A stretch of 64,000 nt of DNA, taken from NCBI GenBank assembly GCA_963513935.1, contig OY740766.1, positions 7,967,000 through 8,030,999 on the forward strand, in the 5' to 3' direction. Source of the stretch: Aphrophora alni. Its lineage: Eukaryota; Arthropoda; Insecta; Hemiptera; Aphrophoridae. The position numbers were made by a program, and so were the translations under genes. Below are positions 51,370 to 63,159 of this stretch, piece after piece; position 1 is the first letter of the stretch, and every line of letters starts with the position of its first letter. Below the pieces are notes generated by a model. That model saw only the letters and a program-made list of their open reading frames with translations. It made no database searches and had not been told where the DNA came from.

Positions 51370-52840
51370 ATTTTTGTCTGTCGTCATAAATATTTTGGTA
51401 TGTTTTTTTTTAGAGTCCATTTTTCTACAGCGTAAGTAACAATCAGTATTGTTTAACTGTATATTTATTATTTAATTAATATTGTATATTTCTATTTTTG
51501 TATAGAACTCAAAGTATTATATTGCCAGCTGCCAGTAATCGTTGCTATCAGTGAGTATTTAAATCGGAAGGTAGTGAATACAAATACCACACTTATCAGG
51601 TTTTAAATCGTAACACTTTTTCTAATAATTAAGTAATATAAAACTTTTGAATAAACCTATGTATAGACTTATTTTTGTTGCAATAATGAGACTCAAAGAG
51701 AAATGAAAGAGGTGAAAGATCCAGGACAAAGACAGAAAAAAATTATTTACATACGAACCGTTATTAAGCTTCAACAAAAATAAAGTTTAATCTATAGGAT
51801 CTATGGGACACACAGCAGGCTATTAAACAGTCCAATAGACATATGTTGGTAACTTAGTTGTAGGATAGTCATAAATGTGTGTTATACCCTCTCTTGTTAA
51901 ACACATGTTGTCGTATCAATATTGATATTAGGGGTGTCTAATGAGAGGCCACCTGTTGACCCCTCCCATGTCCAAGTTTAACTGCATCAGTAGGTTTAGA
52001 AAAGATACTTTTTACTGTAATGAAATGTACGGATATAAAGTTTAGGTTCGACTAATAGAATTCAAATCATATGTAACTTTATTCGTCATTTTAGCAGGAT
52101 AAAAATTCTCTCTTATTTTTTCGACAATGTACAGTAACTTTTCTCAAAAAGGCCTGTACCGCATGTACAATTTAAGAATTTTACTTTTCTCCTCAACATG
52201 GAAAATGTTTATTTTATTGCTACAATAGCGACTAAAAATTTAAAAAAATTTATCTTCGTTTCTGCTTGTCTAAATTTTTTAAATTGTTGATTTCTTTTAA
52301 GACAAAAGAACTTTAAAAAATATACATGGTACAATAATCTCGAATTATGGAATATAATGGGAATTTCTTAATAGAAAACATCTCTAAGGTGTATAATTAG
52401 TTAAAAATTAATCCTCAACGTTTATTTCAATCGTAGCAGTGTCAACAAAAAATCAATGCTTAATCACACTTCATATATTAAAATTGAAAAATTCTACCTT
52501 TTAAAAATTAATTAAACAATAACTGTAATTGATATGGAGCTAAAATTTTATACGTATAATTTGTTATAGACATACACTTTCCATGGAGAACGTATTTTAG
52601 CGCCAATTTTATAACTATTTCCAACATGGCGAATAAATTAATTTAAAAAATCAAAATCTCAATAGTTTTAGAAACTTTGTTAAAGAACAGCTTTTACTGA
52701 ACACAATTTTCTATACAATACAATCCTAACAAGTTATTTTTAATAAAACCGAGTAAATAGCAATTTTTCTAAATTTTTAAAAATTTTGCACAAATACGTA
52801 AACTCCAGGGTTTATATACATCGATGAATAGCGCAATAAC
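51370..52840. other. AT-rich non-coding DNA
   Basis: Nothing recognised. Confidence 0.4.
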
Positions 52841-53425
52841 ATTGCTATTACGTTGGGGATATAGTAGGCCTACAGTGAAATTTGGGTTAAATAAAACAAA
52901 ACATAACCCGCGGCTGGAAATTGGTAAAGATGGCTCTTAGTGCTACTTTAAGAATGAATTGAGCCTATTCTTTCATCACCTTCATTACTTAAAGAGGTGG
53001 AAAAGGGAATGAAGGTTTCCGTAAATAACTCGAAATCGGCGAGTTAAATTGAATGTAATTTCGAGTAATATTTTTGAAGTTTATAAAAATATCTTCAATT
53101 TAGTTTTTATACGTCTATAATAACTGGTTTTTTTATTACCAGTTTAAGAAATACCAATTTCACCTCCTCTAAAATAAGACCACGGTCGAAATGCAAACAT
53201 CTTTAATTACTGAAAAACTGTTAATTATTTTTTTTAAATGTAAGAGAGAATATTTAAAGAACTGCTTTAAATTTAAATTTGTTTGTTTAGTTCATCTCGT
53301 TATGTTAAACACCCCCCTTACCGGTCGAAGTTAAAAAAATCCCTACATAGTGGATCCTTACGATATGAAAGGATCATACTCAACAAAATTCTTGTTTGTT
53401 GCTCTATTAATTTTGGCTGGATTGT
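52841..53425 (+). repeat. ~0.6-kb dispersed repeat, plus-strand copy
   Basis: Aligns along its whole length with the reverse complement of 63160-63709. Ordered landmarks: TTGCTATTACG, AACCCGCGGCTGGAAATTGG, a TTAAAGARTGAA-like block, GCAAACATCTTTAATTACTG, CCCTTACCGG, ATCCCTACATAGTGG and TTAATTTTGGCTGG. Class unknown; no protein coding seen. Confidence 0.75.
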
Positions 53426-54248
53426 GATCGTAATTAATGATCAATCAGAAACAGGCCACCAATAAAACACTTATTTCTCTCTGTAAGTGGTATTTCGTTC
53501 AAATGTATCTAAGTTATGGTATTTCTTAGTCAATGAGTATTGTATGTCACGGAACGCCCTATTCAGTATCTTGTCAATATGTAAATGCTTTAGAAGACAC
53601 AACAGTTTCTGTATTTTAATGGAATTTGTTAAGTATAAGGTCTCCTTTACCAATAGTTAAACAATTTCATTTACCAGAGTAGTCGATCCGTAAGGTACAA
53701 ATTGTGTTAGAATTGTGGAATATAATTCTAGAGTACAATGTTGTTTCAATTAATTGTAGAATTAGAATCATTCGCCGTTCATTTAAAACATAAGTCCAAT
53801 GAACTCTTAATTATTCTACAATCAAAAATAAAAGTTAAGGACCAAAAAATTAAAATTAATAAAGATTTTTAGGTTAAGGAGATCCTAGAACTGATGATGA
53901 GAAGAGAGTATTTATACGTAGATGACGAAGATATGTGAGAGAGTATTCTTCAAGTAGGTATTCACTATTTGGAGGTGGCCCAAAAATGAAGTATACATTC
54001 CTACAGGGCCAGTGAGAATGCTTTACAAATTGTTATGGAATACTACTTTATTACAAACAAACTTCAGTTCATTCACAAAAGTTCTGTTCCATAAAATAAT
54101 AGTTTTACACTCGATCAGAAACCTTGTTCTTCTTCATAGCTCTCTTCATGACCAAACATTTATTTCAGAATGGCTTCTCGATAAATCATTAACACAGTCT
54201 CAGGGTTTGGAGATGAAAAACTCTAATGCTTTTTAACACCAAAACTGT
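53426..54248. other. AT-rich non-coding DNA
   Basis: Only short, unrecognised open frames on both strands. Confidence 0.35.
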
Positions 54249-54304
54249 ATTATATATATATATATATATATTTTGTCTCTGTGTATATATATATACAGAG
54301 ACGC

Positions 54305-54342
<38 letters not shown>

Positions 54343-54353
54343 GCGTCTCTGTA
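54249..54353. repeat. Overlapping AT-cored palindromes
   Basis: A (TA)n run at 54249-54270 is followed by a 28-bp palindrome (54275-54302; arms GTCTCTGT and ACAGAGAC) and a perfect 60-bp palindrome (54294-54353; arms TACAGAGACGCACAAATATA and its complement) that shares the middle ACAGAGAC. Three alternating copies of the same arm around AT cores could form competing hairpins. Confidence 0.9.
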
Positions 54354-56816
54354 CTTCTGAATAAAGAGCAATCTGGCAAACTGGTTTATATAAGAACAGT
54401 TCCAGACGGCATTTAAGGGGAACCAAATCGAAGAGTAGGAAGGAGAGAATTATAACTAGAAAAGTAAAGAGTTATAAGGAGATATAAAATTATGAAAGTT
54501 TTGCTTTAAGGTCATCCTAGACTTCTGTAAATAAGGTGTAAAATTAGAAACGTTTTACAGAAACAACGACCAGCTATTTTAGGAAATGCAGTGAACTGTT
54601 TAAAAATTTTATGATTAGTAGAATGATAATCCGTTCTTGGGCCGGCTCGTGTAGATACTTGCACGCAAATTTAAAATTGTTCCAAAACTGATGTTTTTCA
54701 ATTTTTAAAAAATAACTTGCTAGAATCGTATTTTATGAAAAATGTTGTAAGACAACCAAATATTAAAGAATTATTTTTCTAAATTGTTGATTCTCCATGT
54801 TGAAAAACTTTATATATAATTAATACTTTTAAACACATCCTTGCCACTTTTTCAAATAAAAGATAGTATCTTGAATTACCAATAATATATATATAAAACA
54901 AAGTTTTATTAGGCATTGATTTTGTTGTAGGTTACTCCTTACAATAGAAACCAATGTTACAAATATTCACTTCTGTTTAATTATACACATTTGAACTCTA
55001 AAATATTTGAAATTAACAGTTTCAATTACATTGTAAAATCGTGATTATTTCGAAATATTTTTTCATTTATTTATCCGTCTTAAAAAACAACTAAATTTTT
55101 TAAAAAATGAATTTCAAACATGGAATTATGTAATAACAATTTAAACACACATTGTGTAAACTTAAAAACTAAAATATCTACTAGGCCTAAGTGAAAAAAT
55201 AAGAAACGACTGTGTGAAAATATATTTACTACAAATTCTGTAGCATTATTTTTTCTCCTCTTCTACTGATAATGTAAATAGTTATAAATACATAGGGTGT
55301 CAGAGGGTCAGATATTTGTAATAATCTCTCTCGTAAAATCCGCATCAGTGTCTATGCGTGTTTTCAACGATTTGGAAGACATTTTGCTCAAACGTATCAC
55401 ATTAAGCACCCAAATGAAATGTTTGGTCATTATTTTCCCTAGAAGAATATTAATGATTAAATAGTACAAATTAAAATAGAAAGTTGTATTCCTCAAAATT
55501 GGCTCAAATGACATAGATCAAATTTTTCTGGTGAGACACGAAGTTCGATGTCCGAAGCCAATCAAATTGTAGCCTTCATTAAGACAAAGTTTTAATAACC
55601 AATAAGGTTCAAGAGTATAGTATAATATAAAATTATAAAATAAAAACCGTTGTTAAAAGACATCAGTTAATTTTGAAACTTACAAGAAATGGAATGGTAT
55701 ATTTGGCTTCCAAGTTGAATTACGATTTAAAATTTTGGATTTCTTTGTATAATGAAGCCTTTACGTCCAAAATGAACACTGTTACAGTTATATGTGACTG
55801 TTTATTTGTTTTTTAAGGACATTACATAGCAACACACAGGAGACAGTTTTAAGAAAGTTGTATGCACCAAAACGTTTTGACCCTAATAATTTACTCCGCA
55901 TTCAATCACCTAAACTCAAACTAAATATAAAGTATATTGATTAAATTTTATATAAATAAAATATAAGGAAGTAGTTAAAAAGTTAATGCCCTGTGGAACA
56001 CTTTTAATTTACTTTACAAGCGACTGCACCAGGAGCCACAGCCCACTGCTTCAACGGTACAGTTTGTTTTTATAATTATTGCCGTGTAATTAGAATTCAC
56101 GTCTGTAGTATTTTGCGGTAAGATGCATGTAGTTGTGTGGTTTGTGCTAAACTTTTACAGTAAGAAGCGCGGAATACAAATATTAAGGGGATTAAATTAG
56201 CAAATTCGGGCTGTTCAGAAAAGTACCTAATATAAATACACATAATTCTGGTAGAATTTGTAAGGGGAATATTTACTCTATCTTTGATAAACACAGCTTC
56301 TAATGCGTTCTGGCAGAATGGACAAGAGTAAAGATTACTTTCGTACTAGGCAATATCAAAACACATGTTGTGATGTGCCGTGATCGATGCTTGCATCCCC
56401 TCTTATAAATGTAATGATAACTAATGTAACAACAAACAAAATACAAAATTTAAATATTACCTAACGATAATTAATTAAGTATGGACAGAAAAGAAAATAC
56501 TACTTTGACATGAAGTAGGTAAATCGGAGAGCCGTTGTGATTTCTACGTAGCAGTTTTCTTCAAAATTATGTATTAAATCAAAAGTAACTTTTTCTAGAA
56601 GTCAGTTTAATTTGCTTGCTCACGATTTTTTACACACTAATCGGAGAGTGCCACATCTGTCTGTAATTTTATATTCTTCTTAAAGTGAGAACCCTTAAGA
56701 AGCTGTTAATTCTGACCTACTCTGTAAGTTGTAGTTGCAAAACAACCACTCTCTATGTATTGTTTGTGTAGTACAAACTGTATAGAGTTTTTGCCCCCCC
56801 CAAAAGAGTTTCCAAT
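54354..56816. other. AT-rich non-coding DNA
   Basis: A TAGGGTGTCAGAGGG terminus-like sequence occurs near 55292, and a repeat-family block (CTCAAAATTGGCTCAAATGA) near 55493. No gene recognised. Confidence 0.35.
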
Positions 56817-56892
56817 AAAAACCCTCAGGGCCTCAGATAAGTTAGTACGGGTTTGGCAAACCTGAGGTCGTAGCTGAATTTACACCTTAATG
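56817..56892 (+). repeat. Direct repeat, copy 1
   Basis: CCCTCAGGGCCTCAG, AAGTTAGTACGGGT, GTAGCTGAATTTACACC; shares order and orientation with 58030-58074 about 1.2 kb downstream. Contains ~20 extra bases relative to copy 2. Confidence 0.6.
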
Positions 56893-58029
56893 GATTACTT
56901 GGTAGATAATCTCTTTACTCTTACAATCTTTAAAGAAACCCTTATTTAATAAAATGTACTGTTGGGATTTTATCTTGAAATCTCAAAGGTTTCATTTCAA
57001 AAAGTAGGGAAATTAGAGCTGGTGTTTACAAAATAAGAATTGGGTTTTGTTTTCGTCTAGATAGATTATACAGTACATTTTGGATTATCAGACAAATATT
57101 TCAAAAAACCTCATCGTATGAATTCCGTTCAACTGTTTGTTTTACAAACACGGTAACGTTTGAACAGACAGGCGACATACGCCCACACAGACGTAAAAAA
57201 AACACTTTTTTGAACTCATCACAGTATTTAAAAAAAAAAAATTCTATTTCACATTTCAAGTAAATTTTCTAGTCCAAAGTAAACTCTTCAAAAATGCCTG
57301 ATATTAAGTAGGCCTACCTTTACAAAGACCACAAAAATATACTGATTTAGACAAATCAATGCCGAACCATAAAACTTTGCACACATTTCCCCCACTAGTA
57401 AGTCAATAGCTACTCAAAATTATATTTAACTTTAATATTTCTTAAGGAAAAATGAACGAAAAATTGCATAAACTTTCTCAGAAAATTAGAAGCACAGAAA
57501 TTGAAACATATAATCACGTATATTATTATTAAAAATCAATCCATAGTATTTTACTTTATCGCGTATCCAAAGGTTGAGGAAGCTTTATGACCTTTTCTGA
57601 ACAGACTTTAAGGAAACTCGAGGTAAAATTTAAATTCTCAGTAGATTATTTGGCGATAATTTTCTTTTATAATTTGATAATACATAAGGCTCAAAGAAAG
57701 TTTGTATAATTCAAACCAGATGTGAAAATTATATCTCATTCAGGGTTTCATAAGACAAGTAAAACGATTAAAATTTTTAATTGTTTTTACTTCCTTCTCT
57801 ATACATCTATGAGGTACTTTGTTTTATTAATTAAAAAAATATTTATATTTGGATTAATTTATAAATCAAAACTAGAAACAATGACCAAGACCAGTACCCA
57901 ATCCGTGACTAAAACATTCTAGAAATTCCATTATTATAAAGGTAGATTTTTTAAAAAAATAAACCTTCAAGTAATAAAAATTCCAGGGTTTGTAGAACAA
58001 AATCTGGAGTATTTTTATTATGTGAACCG
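56893..58029. other. AT-rich non-coding DNA between the two direct repeats
   Basis: No coding content recognised between the two copies, so a retrotransposon with terminal repeats is not supported. Confidence 0.35.
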
Positions 58030-58074
58030 TCAGGGGCTCAGTTAAGTTAGTACGGGTAGCTGGATTTACACCTT
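58030..58074 (+). repeat. Direct repeat, copy 2
   Basis: CGTCAGGGGCTCAG, AAGTTAGTACGGGTAGCTGG, ATTTACACC; see copy 1 at 56817-56892. Confidence 0.6.
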
Positions 58075-59547
58075 TTTTTTCATGTGGTCTTGGGTTAGAT
58101 GTCTCTCTTTCTATAGTATAAGGTTGTTGTATAAGCTTGTTGTATCCGACTCTGGCGCTATTAAAGTATCCGAGGGCTAGGGGTCTTTATTGTACGGTCA
58201 TTTCTTCTATTTTTTATAAAACGATGATGGTTTTTCTTCTTTTATTTAGAGAAGATAACTTTGTAAACTGGTAATTGATTTCTTTCATTGAGGTTTCCTG
58301 ATTTCTGTTTCAGTTTTGTTTAAAGTAAATTTATTAACTTTGTGTTTGGGATTAATTTTGTCTAAGTAATATGGCAACGATATGTTGTTTCATAAATTCT
58401 ATTATTGTGTAAGCTTTGATTATAACTATTACTATAGCTATATTGTTGGAAAAAAAAAGATGGTTCATGTGATGATGATAAATAAATAAACAAAATAAAA
58501 ATATACGATCCTAATTATAATTACGTGAAACTAGTAAACTTAAAATAAAATAGAAACAATGTTTTTTTTTCAATAGGGGAACATATTATCACTTCATGAA
58601 ATTCAGATAATTCATTTCGGCCATTTTATTTTTTGTATTTTAACCAACAAGAAGCGATAATAGGGGTATATATGTATATAATAGGGATGTTATATTAATT
58701 ATAATTGTAGAGTTATGTGCAGAAAACTAGGTGTCATTACTGAAAAATAGGTTTTTAATGGGATCTTATTTTCATGTATTTCCCATGATTCTAAAAACAC
58801 AATTATTCTGCTTTATTTTCAATTTAACACATTAGTTTGATCTATTATTGTTTTTGATATAAAAAAAAAACAATAATCGAATTATTTAGTGCCGATTTTT
58901 CTAGCCTTGAGGAAAATTTAATTCAAATGTTAAAAGAAAAACAAATGAGTTTTTTACGCCATGTTAAAAAAAAACTTATTTTTACTTTATATAAGTTAAT
59001 GCTTTTTCTAAACGACAAAAAACGTAAATGCAAAGAAATAAAAATCTTAGTCACAATTAATATCATTAATTGAACAAAATCAATTTTCTCAAAAAACCAT
59101 GTACAGAACCAAATACTAAGGGGAAAAAAATATTTGTGGCTACATCCTGAGACATGTCTCTCTATACGACCTATATGGAAAAGGAAAAACATGTAATTTA
59201 TTTATATTTATATTAATTGAGTTTTCCTCATGTATTTCTTACAGGAGATAAGTTGCTATTATGTAGGCTTAAGTCTCATCTATCATTATGATCCTGAAAA
59301 CAATTTACTTATGTTCTTTCTACCTTTACTCGTTCTATGATTAAACCATTTGTGATTAATATAAAAATTTAATGAAATCTTTCAAATTTTACTTTTGTTT
59401 TCGTTCCAATTTTAGCGTCATTTAATTTTAATTTTAATTTGAACCCTGGTTTGGTTCATTATCTTCATAAAATACCAAAATTTCAATGAAATCGGTACGA
59501 CCGGTTTTGCGAAATTATGTTTTATAAGAGCTCCACAGCCATTCTTT
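58075..59547. other. AT-rich non-coding DNA
   Basis: Nothing recognised. Confidence 0.4.
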
Positions 59548-61143
59548 TGTAACGGACGGGACATTTTAACTGATATTTACTCATTTGGGAAACTATATAA
59601 GCAAATAAAAACAAATTAATTTATAATTGTGATATAAGAATAAATAGAATAAAATTCAGGCTTTGTCATGGACTAAGTTATTGTGTGTTAATACTTTTTT
59701 TCCTTGGGTTAAAAATGTTTAACTGAGCGTAACGGATGGGACGCTCTTTGGAAGTGAGGCTTGACATGTTAATTTTAACACAAAATTTCAGTTCTATGTA
59801 TAGCTGAAGGTTACTAATAATTAAACATCCACAAACCATTCTAAAGACATTTACTGTTGCATATCAAACTTTATATACAAAAAATAGAATTTAGTTTGAA
59901 TTAATTGATTTTCTCTGTAACGGATGGGACATCTATTTGTAACGGACGGGACGAGTTCACTTTACTATGGTATATTGGCCTTATTTAATGTTATTTAAAC
60001 ATTTTTATAGATTATATATCCATAAAAGGCAAGGTAAAAGGACATTTCATAATAGGTTTTCAGAAAGAAACAAAAGTTTATGAATAAAACAGTTTAATGA
60101 CAAAAACTATGTTGTATGTTTCCATTTAAAAAAAATTCAATTAACTTGGCGGTACAATGTCTGGATATAATTTAAAGTATTCTTAGCCATCCCGAAGTGA
60201 CGTTGGGAGGTGGGGAATGGTGGCGAGTCTACTCGGCACAGAATGTTTGCTCGCCTCGACTGTCTGAATGTCTGGGGGGCAAGGCCAGAAGAACTTCAAT
60301 CCTTCTTAACAGCCTTCCTTAAAGTGTTTTTGCATTTATATGACCCAAGTCGGTTAGAATCCTCACTTATTGGCATTATTTCAAGTTTTCTTTTTTTTTT
60401 TTTTTCTCGAGCCACTCTTTTACGAAGTCTTTCAGTTTCTCGATATTCTTCCATTAGTTTTGGATTTAAAATTCTTTCCTGTTTCCTTATATCTCTTTTG
60501 GCTTTATTCCTCTCTTTGTCTTTTTTCAAGTGATCCTCCCATTTCGCCCGGTTGGCCTTCTTCAGTGCACAACTCTTTTCCATCCGATTCTTGTAAACAG
60601 GCGCCATGATCTGAAAAGAAGAGATGACGTCAAATCAAGGTTCTCTAAAAAACATGAAATAAAGAATAAATAAAATACTTTTTAATGTATTTTCTGATTT
60701 ATAAGACATTAGCGTCTAGAATGACATAACCTAAAACCGAAAATTTGAAGGTTTTATTTATATTGTTTGATGTATCAGAAAATGACAAATGTTTGATTAA
60801 TAAAAGTAAATAAAATCTAGTTTAGTTAATCATTTTATGTCATAAAAGTACCAAGTTTATGCTTAATTTGGTACTTGGTTTATAACATAACCTAAAAACA
60901 AGTTTATTGTCATTTAACACCACAAAGAAATATATACATAGGCCAGTCCCTATATGTCCTGTCCGTTACTTGTCCCATCCGTTACACAAAAAGTTGTTAT
61001 TATCACATTTAAAAAAATTCATAAAACATCAAAGCAATCACAGGAAAGACCTAACATTACTTTCCTAAAGTAGCAGTATTTAGAAATACATATTAAGTTA
61101 TCAAAACTTACTTAGAATGACTTTTGTGTAACGGATGGGACAT
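59548..61143. repeat. Cluster of seven TGTAACGGAYGGGACAT motifs around a basic ORF
   Basis: Plus-strand copies: 59548-59564, 59729-59742 (core GTAACGGATGGGAC), 59916-59932, 59938-59954 and 61127-61143. Minus-strand copies: 60955-60969 (one mismatch) and 60971-60986. Four lie on one side and three on the other of the ORF at 60296-60607. The alternation is almost only C/T at one site. Spacing is irregular, so this is not a tandem array or CRISPR. I saw no copies elsewhere in the window. Such both-sided, both-strand short repeats resemble subterminal binding sites of DNA transposons, or a cluster of transcription factor sites. Confidence 0.85.
60296..60610 (-). CDS. Basic coiled-coil protein exon, probably element-encoded
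   Basis: 103 codons from ATG at 60607 to a stop at 60296. Directly upstream on the minus strand is CTCTTCTTTTCAG followed by ATC-ATG, a strong 3' splice site, so this looks like a real internal exon carrying the start codon. The protein is about one third Lys/Arg: residues ~15-75 are highly charged and helix-prone (KKANRAKWEDHLKKDKERNK; ETERLRKRVAREKKKKR), and the end reads SYKCKNTLRKAVKK. This layout (charged helices, then a YKxxxTLxKAVKK segment) recalls a family of arthropod proteins with a basic N-terminal region, often repeated in genomes. From memory this is only a resemblance. After the stop (TGA) the same frame stays open and basic for a further stretch, so the stop may be a nonsense mutation. 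Likely nuclear and DNA-binding if functional. Confidence 0.5.
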   Translation of the reverse strand: MMAPVYKNRMEKSCALKKANRAKWEDHLKKDKERNKAKRDIRKQERILNPKLMEEYRETERLRKRVAREKKKKRKLEIMPISEDSNRLGSYKCKNTLRKAVKKD

Positions 61144-61479
61144 AGAAGAAGTCATTTTTAAGATCTTCAATTTATTAAAAAACTTATAGCTTACCTTTAT
61201 TAGATGAAAAGATCAGAAGAATGCTGAAGAACTGCAGATAAATGTATAGTTACATTCCAAGTCATCAGCTGGTCCAAAGTGATTGGAAAAACCCAACAAT
61301 CAAAACACACTTAACATATGATCTTTGCTACTGTAAACGAACAGATGATTCCAACCCTCAAAAAACTTTAAAAAAATAATAAAAATATTGTAATTTCACT
61401 GGAATACAATGCTTGTATAGTTTAATTAATTGTTAAGCATGTTGAAATGTACAAATTATTTATTTTATTTTTTCTTATG
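61144..61479. other. AT-rich non-coding DNA
   Basis: No terminal inverted repeat matching the left side of the motif cluster was found here. Confidence 0.35.
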
Positions 61480-61670
61480 TGGTCACTTTAAAAAAAGAAT
61501 GGCTGTCCACGACGTCTCCATACAAATCTACACAGACGCTTGACAGTCATAATTTCCCAAAACTACTGTTTTAGGCTCAAGGAATCCCAAAACTGATAAA
61601 TCGCCGAAAAATTAAATATCCATTTTTGACCCTTCTTATAACTTTCTCTATTGTGTGAGAAAGAAAAAGA
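61480..61670. repeat. Dispersed repeat copy
   Basis: CCATTTTTGACCCTTCTTAT, then AACTTTCTCTATTGTGTGAG and AAAGAAAAAG. Related to blocks near 37540 and 23540. Confidence 0.45.
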
Positions 61671-62455
61671 GGAGACGAACTGGTAACTCGAAAAAACGAA
61701 TAATAGATTAAAAGAGACTTGTGTATTTAAAAAAAAATCGTTTTTATAAACACTTGTCCAACTTATCGTTAATTTCCTTCAACTAATGAATCCCCCTTTA
61801 TTCCCTACTACACTAAACTATTAAATGAAATCAAGGCCGCTAGAGAGAGTGAGTGAGAAGAAACAATAGTACTTCCAACAGGTATAAGAGAGAGGGAGGT
61901 CCCTCCCATTGCCCGGTAGCTAGACCAATACAAAACATGGAGGGGAAATGGACCTGCCTAACGTGACTACGCTGTGATTACGTTTTAGTTACGACTTACT
62001 TTTAATTGTTAAGTTGAGGGAAGTCAAGTCCTTGTAAACATTTCTTACTCGTTTCCGTCTCGATTTTTTAATTATTTTTGTTTCTGTATTAAAATAAAAT
62101 AAAATTTGATTTGATAATCAAAATATGTTATAGTCTACATTCATCTCCAATTTCAATTAAATTTTATTTTCAGACGGATCTTAGTAAATAGAAGATTGTT
62201 TTTTTTTCAACCAAACCGACTTGACAAGGTGATTAGGTGTTGGAGGAACATATTTGAAATCAATCTCCATAAAAACAAATACCCTAACTTCACACCAGCC
62301 TCCTAGGAACATGAATTCCGAGAAAAATATTCCTTATACATCATAAGGAACCAATAAGAAGAGATTTTTCAAAACTTGCTCTCTGAGAAGATAGACTTAC
62401 CTGACTTATTTCCTTTTATCTCCTATTGACCCTCATATTTTATCTGATATTGCGT
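61671..62455. other. Non-coding DNA; fragment of the 63-kb repeat
   Basis: Positions ~61840-61990 are GC-richer without a sustained frame. About 62290-62385 (CCTAGGAACATGAATTCC; TTATACATCATAAGGAACC) is a diverged copy of the block seen at 62890-63010 and 63160-63260. Confidence 0.35.
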
Positions 62456-62485
62456 CTTCTGGACGCTCTATAGGGCGTCCAGAAG
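62456..62485. other. Perfect 11-bp hairpin over a LINE stop codon
   Basis: CTTCTGGACGC (62456-62466) and GCGTCCAGAAG (62475-62485) are exact complements around the 8-base loop TCTATAGG. The minus-strand stop TAG of the retrotransposon frame (62468-62470) lies in the loop. Confidence 0.85.
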
Positions 62486-62775
62486 AGCTCTCCATCTGCC
62501 CCTGTCTCCAGCAAGTGCCTTCACTTCTCCCCAAGTCTTGTTAACCTCTTTTGCTTCTTTAATAATGGTCCTCTTCCAGGTTTCTCGGGGTCGACCTCTT
62601 CTTCTGACACCTTGCGGGTTCCAATCTAGGGCCTCTTTCTCAATGATTCCGTCTGGCTTCCTCAGTGTATGTCCTAACCACCTAACCACTTCCTCTCTCG
62701 AATCTGCAGTTTAACCCGAATTTGATCTGTTTCTCTCCATAAATCCTCGTTTGTAATGATCTTTCTGAGAAGATT
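62468..62775 (-). pseudogene. Non-LTR retrotransposon ORF2 C-terminus, one frameshift
   Basis: 62468-62689 reads VRWLGHTLRKPDG, then ALDWNPQGVRRRGRPRETWK, then TWGEVKALAGDRGRWRALLD and a stop. This is the characteristic C-terminal tail (RWLGHxLR, WxPxGxRxRGRPxxTW, DRxRWR) of many invertebrate RTE-like or related LINE ORF2 proteins. Just upstream, in a different frame, 62690-62775 continues the family pattern with TNEDLWRETDQI and LQIRERKWLG, so a small indel near 62690 broke the frame. The reverse transcriptase is absent: a 5'-truncated, dead copy. The 0.6-0.86-kb relic shares the same final block. Confidence 0.8.
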
Positions 62776-62879
62776 AAAAGGTTTTAAATGTTAATTCACT
62801 TTGGACAGATGAGCTATGACATGATTTTTTTTTAAATAGGTTAAGTTAACCACAAAAATACCTAAAATTATAATCCCTA

Positions 62880-63010
62880 CCCACCTACAAATGTCTTGAT
62901 TAATTCATCAGAGTCGAGGTTAATTGACGGGACCTAAAAATATGAATTTCGCGAAATGTAGCCTAATACTACAAATCATAAGAACCCAAATACAGAGGGA
63001 ATTTTCCAAA
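62880..63010. repeat. Diverged block of the 63-kb repeat
   Basis: Order of AATTCATCAGAGTCGAGG, AAAATATGAATTTCGCG and AATCATAAGAACCC parallels 63150-63245 and 62290-62385, giving three related blocks spaced about 300-600 bp. Confidence 0.5.
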
Positions 63011-63159
63011 ATGCAAAGACTATGTGTTTTCACCGATTTATCAATATCACTTAAGCCCAATTTGTTACCAACTTGATTTTTGGATATAAATGTCTAAAAA
63101 CATAATCTCTTAGCGCTAAAATCTCCTCAATTATAAAATCATACGTCCTGACTGACTCG

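Noticed and set aside
56817..58074. LTR retrotransposon bounded by the direct repeats
   Set aside because: Copies are short (45-76 bp), lack TG...CA ends, and there is no gag or pol coding between them.
60210..60533. 107-codon plus-strand frame opposite the basic exon
   Set aside because: Antisense shadow of the Lys-rich minus-strand coding sequence (poly-Phe/Ser/Leu).
59548..61143. CRISPR-like array of short conserved repeats
   Set aside because: Spacing is irregular, orientation is mixed, a coding exon interrupts it, and the DNA is eukaryotic.
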